Assembly: GCA_963812965.1 (NCBI GenBank)
Contig: CAWEXG010000002.1
Span: forward strand, 248,001 to 312,000
Length of the DNA: 64,000 nucleotides
Origin: DASXMT01 sp963812965
GTDB taxonomy: Bacteria; Actinomycetota; Acidimicrobiia; Acidimicrobiales; RAAP-2
Reading direction: 5' to 3'
Position 1 is the stretch's first letter. Each line of letters starts with the position of its first letter. Of the stretch, positions 58,001 to 64,000 are shown in pieces. The position numbers were made by a program, and so were the translations under genes. Below the pieces are notes generated by a model. That model was not told the DNA's origin. It searched no databases and saw only the letters and a program-made list of their open reading frames with translations.

Positions 58001-58771
58001 GTGGGGTTCCCACAGACCGTTGTCGATTCCCTCCTGGTCCAGACGGGACGGATGTGCGCCATCTGCAACCGGACGGGTGGCGTCCAGGTGCATCACATCG
58101 TGTTGCGTTCCGATGGCGGTTCGGACGACGCCTCGAACGCCATCCCGTTGTGCCCGAACTGTCACGACGAAGTGCACGCCGGCCAGGCCGTGGGCCGCAC
58201 CACTCGACGGTATACCGACGCGGAGCTTCGGGGTCACCTGGCGCGAACCGTCGACCTGGCTGGGAAACAGGCGTCACTGCGGCCCGGTGGCGAGTCGTGG
58301 GAGCACGACATCGCCTTGATCGGCTTCTACGTCCAGTGCTTGGACCGTCCAGCCTTCCGGACGTGGTTTCACCTGGAGCTGAGCTTTGCGGACTTCGATC
58401 AGGCCCTGGAGGACACCAGTCTGGCGATCAACACCGGGTTCTGGCGGACCCGAGACGGGGCGGTCATCGAGCGGGCCAAGGGCAAGAGTCAGGTGATCAA
58501 CCCGGAGTGGCGGGCCAAGCTGGACCAGGCCGTTGGCGAGGTCGATGCTGCCCACGCTGCACTGCGCCGGGACCTCGGCCTTGATCTTGACCTGATGCAG
58601 ATGGACCACGGTGGCTACGGCCGGGGCATTTTCGATGACTACGGTCACCACCTGCGAGCCGACCGCAGCCTGGGCCAAGAAATCGACCGACACCGGCAGG
58701 CGGCCATCGATTGTGTGAACGAAATCGTCGTCACTCTTGGTGGTGTCGGCTTGGCGCCACTGGGTGCATGA
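58001..58771 (+). CDS. HNH endonuclease with an uncharacterised C-terminal domain
   Basis: 256 aa from GTG. N-terminal HNH: 'GRMCAICNRTGGVQVHHIVL', 'NAIPLCPNCHDEVHAG', with CxxC pairs and the catalytic HH/N/H residues in place. Residues ~90-256 ('EHDIALIGFYVQCLDRPAFR', 'LSFADFDQALEDTSLAINTG') form a second domain not recognised, which may sense a partner or ligand. Six bases from the preceding gene; three from the next. Likely a DNA-cutting effector of this accessory cluster. Confidence 0.8.
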   Translation: MGFPQTVVDSLLVQTGRMCAICNRTGGVQVHHIVLRSDGGSDDASNAIPLCPNCHDEVHAGQAVGRTTRRYTDAELRGHLARTVDLAGKQASLRPGGESWEHDIALIGFYVQCLDRPAFRTWFHLELSFADFDQALEDTSLAINTGFWRTRDGAVIERAKGKSQVINPEWRAKLDQAVGEVDAAHAALRRDLGLDLDLMQMDHGGYGRGIFDDYGHHLRADRSLGQEIDRHRQAAIDCVNEIVVTLGGVGLAPLGA

Positions 58772-58774
58772 AGC

Positions 58775-59528
58775 GTGCCAGCCGATGAGGAACTAGAAGA
58801 GGCTCGAGCCGCGTTTCGAGAACTACTTCTAGAGCCCGAGTGCCGAGACCTCCGGCAATCCTTCTGTGTTGAGTTGACCCGGTCCCTCGCCAGCGTCACG
58901 AGCTGGCTTGGATTCGATGCCTGGTTGGGTGGTGGCGACTTGCCGACGGCGTCGCCTCAGGGCGAGGACAGAGATCCGGATCGAATGGCTTCATTCCGTG
59001 CGATGGCAGTGGTGGCGGAGATGGCAAGTGATCTCGCCTCTGGAGCCGTCACGCTGTTCAATGAGGATCTGCTGTTCGCAGGGTCCGCGCTCGTCCGTCA
59101 GCTCCTTGAGGCGGAATACCTTTTGGCGGCCTTCTGGGCGGACTTCACCGAGGCCGCCCGATGGGCAAGGGCATCCCCCGAGGAAATTGGAAGATACCTT
59201 CGCGCCCAAGACGATGCGGGAGGTTGGAGGCTTCTCGAACATGGAGTATTGGCGACACTGCGACATGGGCGGCCACCCAGCCCCTTCGGGTCGACTGCTG
59301 CTTCGTATCTGGTCGCATGCATCGGACCCGGGGCACGACGAGGTTGCGGCAGCCGCCTGGGCCGACCTAGCCCAACACCTCAATCGGCTCTGGCTCTCGC
59401 TCGACCGCCTCCTATTGCGTGAGCACGCCCGGTACGAGTCGGTCCGGAAGGATGAGCGGACCCGGGTGCAGGAGGCCATGGAGCGCTGGGAGGAAGGCGA
59501 TCCGTTGTCGGCGTCGATTGGTCTGTGA
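58775..59528 (+). CDS. Hypothetical helical protein coupled to the HNH gene (one frameshift)
   Basis: ~250 aa; the GTG start lies three bases after the HNH stop. 'LTRSLASVTSWLGFDAWLGG', 'LFAGSALVRQLLEAEYLLAA' and 'FWADFTEAARWAR' then, after a frame change near 59200, 'FAPKTMREVGGFSNMEYWRH', 'WADLAQHLNRLWLSLDRLLL'. It resembles large uncharacterised helical families (DUF5677-like 'LLRQxLEA') found next to nucleases. No catalytic motif. Last gene before the mobile-element junction. Confidence 0.55.
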
Positions 59529-59591
59529 GGGAGCGACCAGGCGCCTCGCGCAGCGAGCGCACGGCGAATCGCTGCCCACAGTCTCCAATCG

Positions 59592-59712
59592 ATGTGTGGG
59601 CGTTTCGACCTCCACTCCGACCCCAAGCGGATCGTCCGGGCCTTCGATACCAACCTGATCCCTCCTAATGACCGGGGTCCGAGCTGGAACGTTGTTCCCA
59701 CTGACAGCGGAT
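59592..59712 (+). pseudogene. 5' fragment of an SRAP-domain (HMCES/YedK-like) gene
   Basis: First ~39 codons only: 'MCGRFDLHSDPKRIVRAFDT' then 'GPSWNVVPTDS'. 'MCGRF' with Cys2 as catalytic nucleophile and 'PSWNVxPT' are diagnostic of SRAP proteins, which crosslink to abasic sites in single-stranded DNA and normally span ~220 aa. The match ends abruptly at about 59709, where integrase core sequence begins in a different frame. This is a recombination junction rather than a frameshift. Confidence 0.8.
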
Positions 59713-59713
59713 C

Positions 59714-60918
59714 ATGGGCCTGCGGATCTCCGAGGCCTTCGGCGTGCTGGTCGGCGACATTGTCGACCTCGGTGCGGAAGGGACCCTCGAGGTCCAACGC
59801 CAAGGAGGACGGTCCTTCAAGGTCCGGAACGACGATGGGCTCATAGTCACTGTGCCCGACAAGATGATCACGAAGACCGCCGCGGGATCTCGGGTCCTCG
59901 TCGTGCCGCCTGGGCTCATGGAGCTGATCCGGGTGGCGATCGAGGCCTTCCACACCGACCCGGTTTCCGGACGAGTCGATCGCGCTGCCCGCCTGGTGCC
60001 CGGCATCCAACGGGCAGACCGGGCTGGCAGCAACTGCTACCAGACCGCGTTCACTGTGGCGACGGCCGCCGAGGGGCTGGCGAGCAATGATCTGGGTTTC
60101 CGAGTGTCCACCCATCTGCTCCGGAAGAGCCTGGCTACGACCTCGCGTGGGAAGCGGGCCTCGACGACGCGGTCCGTCGCCGGTTGATGGGCCATCGGGC
60201 AGGCGAGGACGTCTTTGGCCGTATCTACTCGCTGGACCACCCGGCGATGGCGCCCTTCCAAATGGTCGTCGAAATGCTCCAGGACAACATCGCGGGCACC
60301 GTTGGTAGCTTGCTCGTGCCCACTACCCGGACGGTGCAGTGGGGCCGGGCGAACCCGCTCTTCGATCGAGCCGAGCACGTCGACAGCGGTACTGAGGGCG
60401 ACAGGGTGGCTGGTGGATCCTGGTGGAGCGGACGATCCGCTCTGTCGGTCCGAGCGCGTCGCCGACGAACTGGACATCTTCGTGACGACTGCTCGACGGT
60501 GGATGGCCGACGGCACGCTGCCAACCGTGCATGCTCCCGACGCCCAGGGAGTCCCGCGCCGATGGTGTCGGCTCGGTGCAGTACGGGCCCGCCGTGACCA
60601 GCTGGCTCGACGCCCCGGAAGCCAGGAATACGAGGTGGACGATGAGACCGTGGCCACTTTGCGGGCGGAGTGGGAAAGAATCAAGGCCCTCCAACGGCGG
60701 TCGATGAAGCTCGCCGCGGCGGCCTACAAGCTCAGGCTTGCTCGGAGTACGGTCGAACTGCTTGTCCAGAGAGGCGAGCTCAAGCTGACCCCGAGACTGA
60801 TAGCAACGGAGCCCAGTACGTGACCGCCGCATCGGTCAGGCGGTATCAGGCCATCCACTTGAGGATCCTCGAAAGGCTCGGCACCGAGGCCGCCGGGCCG
60901 ATCGCTTCAGATCGATGA
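59714..60918 (+). pseudogene. N-terminally truncated tyrosine recombinase related to the 54.2-kb integrase
   Basis: Begins inside the catalytic core, 'MGLRISEAFGVLVGDIVDLG', missing ~270 N-terminal residues compared with the first integrase, and then stays parallel to it: 'STHLLRKSLA', 'RRRLMGHRAGEDVFGRIYSL' (Tyr nucleophile), HTH 'VADELDIFVTTARRWMADGT', 'RSMKLAAAAYKLRLARSTVE', ending 'ASVRRYQAIHL'. Frames change near 60145, 60395 and 60800. Clearly a diverged relative, not a recent duplicate. All active-site residues after the deletion remain, but without the arm/core-binding domains it should not recombine alone. Confidence 0.8.
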
Positions 60919-61104
60919 GCTGTCTTTGGTAACTGCTATCGGGACGACCCTCGAGAGGTCCGCCGGGCGTTGCGGGCGTCGTGCCGGCTCTTGCCCGTGA
61001 GACGTGTTCGGGGTTGAACGCTCGTGGGCGGGCACGGCGGTTCCGTCCTGGCACTTGTAGGAGTGGACGTAGATGACCTTCTTGCCTCGTTCGGTCTCTG
61101 CCAT
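60907..61104 (-). CDS. Small basic protein of unknown function
   Basis: 65 aa: 'AETERGKKVIYVHSYKCQDG' and 'TAVPAHERSTPNTSHGQEPA'. The 'SYxxxDGTxVxAHxRSTPN' pattern recurs in short proteins of plasmids and genomic islands, function unknown. Convergent with the truncated integrase, overlapping it by 12 bases, and divergent from the three-gene operon. Confidence 0.55.
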   Translation of the reverse strand: MAETERGKKVIYVHSYKCQDGTAVPAHERSTPNTSHGQEPARRPQRPADLSRVVPIAVTKDSSSI

Positions 61105-61169
61105 GATCTGTTACGCCTCCGGTGGTTCCCAATCGACGTATTGGGAAGTATAGTGGGAAGGTGACAACG

Positions 61170-61967
61170 ATGACGACTCCGTTCGGTGGACCTGTGCAGG
61201 AGGTGCCCCTGAGCAGGGCTCCGCTGGTCAACGTGATTGCTCAGGTTCGCTTCCCGGCCGTGATGAAGATCGAGGCTGACAGCGGATTCGTGGCGACCTT
61301 CCAGGAGCTGATCCGGAAGGACTACCCCATCCTGCGCCCCGAGCGGCAGCTCGGGGTCATGATCGGACCGGCGGGCATCCAGCCACAGGATGCTGGGACG
61401 GTGTGGCGCTTTGAGACGAAGGACCCTGATGCCTGGCAGGTCACCTTGGCGCCGACTTTCGTGTCACTGTCGGCCAAGCGGTACACACGGCGCAGTGACC
61501 TCATCGCCCGCCTGACCGTGGTTCTGCACGCCCTTGAGGGCTGGCTCCATCCCAATGTCTGTGATCGTGTCGGTGTGCGCTACGTCGATCGCGTGACTGG
61601 CGATCATCTCGCTCGCCTCAGCACGCTCGTCCGCTCGGAGATTCTCGGTGTTGCCGGTGATGAATCTGTGCTCGGTGGCACTGAGGTCATCCATGCGCTG
61701 TCGGACACGCTGTTCCAGTTGGAGGATGCGTCGCAGCTCCGCGGGCGATGGGGCAGACTTCCTGCCGGGGCCACCTATGACCCTGGGATCGAACCGGCGC
61801 GAGAACCTTCCTGGGTTCTCGACCTGGACCATTACACGTCTGAACCCGAGGACTTTGATCATGCCGCGATTAGCGGCAAGGTGGCCGACTTCTGCGATCG
61901 CATCTACACGTTCTTTCGGTGGGCTGTGACCGACACTTTCCTCGATGAGTTTGGAGCTGAGCGATGA
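61170..61967 (+). CDS. TIGR04255-family protein, first gene of a three-gene operon
   Basis: 265 aa. 'APLVNVIAQVRFPAVMKIEA', 'FQELIRKDYPILRPERQLGV', 'WQVTLAPTFVSLSAKRY' and 'VCDRVGVRYVDRVTG' follow the pattern of TIGR04255, a sporadically distributed family of unknown function. The ATG at 61170 is preferred; a GTG at 61161 is also in frame. Its stop overlaps the next ATG (ATGA). Sporadic occurrence and location in an island suggest a defence or addiction role; that is inference. Confidence 0.7.
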   Translation: MTTPFGGPVQEVPLSRAPLVNVIAQVRFPAVMKIEADSGFVATFQELIRKDYPILRPERQLGVMIGPAGIQPQDAGTVWRFETKDPDAWQVTLAPTFVSLSAKRYTRRSDLIARLTVVLHALEGWLHPNVCDRVGVRYVDRVTGDHLARLSTLVRSEILGVAGDESVLGGTEVIHALSDTLFQLEDASQLRGRWGRLPAGATYDPGIEPAREPSWVLDLDHYTSEPEDFDHAAISGKVADFCDRIYTFFRWAVTDTFLDEFGAER

Positions 61968-62758
61968 GTCCACAGCTACAGGCACGGTCAATGCGTCGAC
62001 ACGACGAGGCCGACGTGGCGGGGCCATGGTCGATCCTTCCCATTGCCGACACGCTCCTGGAACGAAAATCCTCGACGACGACGCGGCTCGGCATGCCGTT
62101 TGTCGTGCCCGAACTCGATGATCTCTTTGGTGGCGCCGAACAGATGACTGGCGCTACCTCTGGCTTGGTCGGCCAGTTCTGGCGGACGTATATCAGCTCG
62201 ACGGAGAGTGGGATCACCTATCCCGGCACCCCTCGGCCTGTCCGCGAGGAGGTACAGCGACTGCGGGATGAGATCGCTCGTCGGACCCGCCTCACCCGAG
62301 AACAGATCGCTCGGGCCGTCGGTGTCGATCGCCGCTCGATGAGTGCATGGGTTAAAGGTGACGCCACGCCAAGCGTCGAGAAGTTGGAGCGTCTGCACAC
62401 CCTCTCTGATGTCGTCCGAGATATCGACGCGACAGAGCCGGGCCGCTCGACGGAGGTGCTGTTGAGCCGCGCTGCGGGATGGGACCTCCTCGACCACATC
62501 GCAGCCGGACGGATTAACCATCCCCAGGCCTGGCGGGCATTTCAAGGAGCATCTCCATCGGTCACGGTCACCCACCGTCGATCGACGAAGCGTCCGCTTC
62601 ATCAGAACGCGCTGGATGCGTACCTCAAGGGGGAGTTGCAGCCATTCGGCAGAGCAGTCACCGTGCGCCCCGAGTCGGACTACGAGCAGGACCTCTCGAA
62701 AGCGGAGAACCTCCTGGCTGACGAACCGGTTCGAAGGAGTCGCAGAGGATACCGATGA
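61964..62758 (+). CDS. HTH-domain protein, second gene of the operon
   Basis: 264 aa. The middle holds a Cro/C1-type HTH: 'RTRLTREQIARAVGVDRRSM' and 'SAWVKGDATPSVEKLERLHT'. The N-terminal ~90 residues ('ELDDLFGGAEQMTGATSGLV') and C-terminal ~110 ('GWDLLDHIAAGRINHPQAWR') are unassigned. It overlaps both neighbours by four bases, so the three products are made together. Could regulate the operon or bind invading DNA. Confidence 0.72.
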   Translation: MSPQLQARSMRRHDEADVAGPWSILPIADTLLERKSSTTTRLGMPFVVPELDDLFGGAEQMTGATSGLVGQFWRTYISSTESGITYPGTPRPVREEVQRLRDEIARRTRLTREQIARAVGVDRRSMSAWVKGDATPSVEKLERLHTLSDVVRDIDATEPGRSTEVLLSRAAGWDLLDHIAAGRINHPQAWRAFQGASPSVTVTHRRSTKRPLHQNALDAYLKGELQPFGRAVTVRPESDYEQDLSKAENLLADEPVRRSRRGYR

Positions 62759-63519
62759 TGGGCCCGGACGACTTCTACGAGTGGCACGATGAGCCACGAC
62801 AAGGCGACATCGTCTTGTGTGGCGTCTCCCGGATCATCGCCGATGATCGTCATAGTCCGTCTCAGTGGGAGTCCATTGATGCGCACTTCCTCCAGGTTGA
62901 CGACGCCTGGGAGGAGGGGAAGCCGCTGAGTATTTCGGCCGGCATCGGTCTTGCGATGGTTGTCACGCACGACTGCCAGCTCGACAAGGAGTGGAATCAG
63001 CGGGTCCGCGAGTTACAGAGGGGCGGGATGGAGGCCGACGAAGCCGAACGCGACGCCAGCGCCGATGCCACGCTCGATCGAACGCTGGTAGTCAGCCCGC
63101 TGGTTGATACCGCCGAGCTTCGTGGTGGCCGTGGCAACCTGCTCGCGGGGAAGGTCATCGGGTACCTGCCGGTACCGACGCACCCAGAGCAACTCATCAC
63201 CGAATGCGTCGTCGATCTGACCTACCAGTGCACGATCGATCGCCTCGATGTGGTCAAGGTCGCGTCTGTCAGCGAAGTTGCCCGCAAGCAGTTGCGTTAC
63301 GCGCTCATCCAACTCGATGCCCTCCGTACCGCGGACCTCGGATTTGAGGTCGAAGCCGTTGTCGGGCGGACCATCCAAAGGGTCGAGGTGCCCGCTCGGG
63401 ATCCACTTACGGTTCGCATCCAGCTCGATGACGGAAACGTCATCCAACTCCTCCAGCAACCCGGGACCCCGGATCAGGAGGCTGGGCGTGCAGGTGAGTA
63501 CTTCTCGTCAGGTGGTTAG
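62755..63519 (+). CDS. Unknown protein with 'THDCQLD' motif, third gene of the operon
   Basis: 254 aa. 'YEWHDEPRQGDIVLCGVSRI', 'IGLAMVVTHDCQLDKEW', 'RTLVVSPLVDTAELRGGRGN' and 'IGYLPVPTHPEQLITECVVD'. The 'V(T/S)(H/Q)DC(D/Q)LD' turn recurs in uncharacterised proteins and places Cys beside two acidic/His residues, a possible metal site. No known domain recognised. Translation is coupled to the HTH gene through ATGATG. Candidate effector or sensor of this putative system. Confidence 0.65.
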   Translation: MMGPDDFYEWHDEPRQGDIVLCGVSRIIADDRHSPSQWESIDAHFLQVDDAWEEGKPLSISAGIGLAMVVTHDCQLDKEWNQRVRELQRGGMEADEAERDASADATLDRTLVVSPLVDTAELRGGRGNLLAGKVIGYLPVPTHPEQLITECVVDLTYQCTIDRLDVVKVASVSEVARKQLRYALIQLDALRTADLGFEVEAVVGRTIQRVEVPARDPLTVRIQLDDGNVIQLLQQPGTPDQEAGRAGEYFSSGG

Positions 63520-63764
63520 TCCGAGCCCGGACGCGAGCACGCCGGCGGGAGGCACTGTTGCGGGCGAAGCATTCCCTGAGCACGCTCTATGTGCTCCTTC
63601 GGGCTCCGCTGGGACTCGGAGTCCTGCTTCCGGGTCTCGACGTTCTCGGCGATCGCAGCCCGGATCACCTCGACCACGGGCACGGCGTCCACATCACAGA
63701 TCGTTTCGAGCTGATGTGCCTGGTGGCACAAGGAAGCACAACCTGGCACAAGGACCGTAACCAC
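63516..63764 (-). CDS. Possible ribbon-helix-helix protein (probably frameshifted)
   Basis: 82 aa in this frame; the convincing part is 'ICDVDAVPVVEVIRAAIAEN' and 'VETRKQD', which resembles the helix of small CopG-like proteins ('VDGVPVAEAIRxAIAEHVExR'). Text on both sides ('PGCASLCHQAHQ', 'CLPPACSRPGSD') looks out of frame, so one or two indels are likely. Convergent with the three-gene operon. Confidence 0.45.
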   Translation of the reverse strand: MVTVLVPGCASLCHQAHQLETICDVDAVPVVEVIRAAIAENVETRKQDSESQRSPKEHIERAQGMLRPQQCLPPACSRPGSD

Positions 63765-63870
63765 GCACAGCTACATGCGGCACAGAATTCAGAAAAGGCG
63801 TACAAACGTCTGTTCGTGCTTCTGAACCGGTACTTCATGATATCAACTCTGAAAAATATGCCAGATAGTG
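63765..63870. other. AT-richer spacer without a recognised gene
   Basis: The sequence is clearly less GC-rich than its surroundings and carries no supported ORF. It probably contains the promoter side of the RHH-like gene and of the gene that starts at 63929. Confidence 0.5.
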
Positions 63871-63898
63871 TTGAAAAGATCGTGCGTTCCCCTAGAGT
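63871..63898 (+). promoter_or_regulatory. Promoter candidate for the last gene
   Basis: TTGAAA, 16-base spacer, TAGAGT, 30 bases before the ATG. Located in locally AT-rich DNA. Confidence 0.45.
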
Positions 63899-63928
63899 AG
63901 GGTTACTCAACCGCTCAAGGAGAATGAG

Positions 63929-64000
63929 ATGCCCGGACGTCGACCCGGAGTACCGAACCGAAACTTCCCGCCCCTGGGGCTCGCAGAGGCCCTGCTCGTT
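63929..64000 (+). CDS. Start of an unidentified gene, cut by the window end
   Basis: 24 codons beginning 'MPGRRPGVPNRNFPPLGLAE' with AAGGAG 5-10 bases upstream. Too short to identify; 'PGRRPGVPNRNFP' is reminiscent of the start of small DNA-associated proteins of plasmids and islands. Confidence 0.55.
   Translation, partial: MPGRRPGVPNRNFPPLGLAEALLV

Noticed and set aside
54085..64000. Direct repeat of the tRNA-fMet 3' end as the right attachment site
   Set aside because: I looked for GGTTCAAATCC-like sequence in the accessory segment and did not find a convincing second copy; the boundary may lie beyond the window.

Overview
The window is high-GC actinobacterial DNA. WhiB regulators, decaprenylphosphoryl-arabinose genes, a UPF0182 membrane protein, and secreted proteins with 'GYWLVAxDGGIFTFGDA' repeats point to a deep-branching actinobacterium, most likely class Acidimicrobiia; that placement is inference. 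Housekeeping order from 4.4 to 9.7 kb (sucC-sucD-...-purN-purH) and a MoxR/VWA pair at 35.8-39.3 kb resemble the sucCD-purN-purH-Rv0958-Rv0959 order of mycobacteria, here split by other genes. About twenty otherwise well-conserved genes carry single-base indels, several of them an extra G in GGGC. The assembly is therefore probably unpolished, and frameshifts are reported as 'as sequenced'.

Layout. 0-3.7 kb: a phosphodiester-glycosidase tail, then a minus-strand operon for decaprenylphosphoryl-arabinose (UbiA-type phosphoribosyltransferase, DprE1, DprE2). 3.9-15.3 kb: central metabolism, with a B12-binding domain, succinyl-CoA ligase, purN/purH, folD, a mannose-isomerase-type cupin, metF, icd and mdh. 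15.4-30.5 kb: a tandem array of three long paralogous secreted Ig-like/repeat proteins, separated by a BrnT/RHH-like toxin-antitoxin pair and a VapBC pair. Each paralogue has the same promoter, a structured RNA leader with an 8-10 G tract, a terminator-like hairpin, and a 3' hairpin that varies by compensating changes. 30.5-35.6 kb: small genes and sdhCAB. 35.8-39.3 kb: MoxR ATPase and VWA protein. 39.6-41.1 kb: two WhiB genes around a formiminotransferase-like gene. 41.2-53.9 kb: envelope and cell-shape genes (HtrA protease, HtrA-like pseudoprotease, MreB, PDZ-Lon protein, DivIVA-like protein, UPF0182).

54.0-64.0 kb is accessory DNA starting at an initiator tRNA gene. It holds a tyrosine integrase with embedded excisionase-like helix-turn-helix segments, a cluster with an HNH nuclease, a truncated second integrase joined to the first ~39 codons of an SRAP-domain gene, and a three-gene translationally coupled operon (TIGR04255-type protein, HTH protein, unknown protein). 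The last gene runs off the window.

The best candidates for undescribed biology are the poly-G/RNA leader controlling the three surface-protein paralogues, the integrase with built-in excisionase-like domains, and the three-gene operon at 61.2-63.5 kb.
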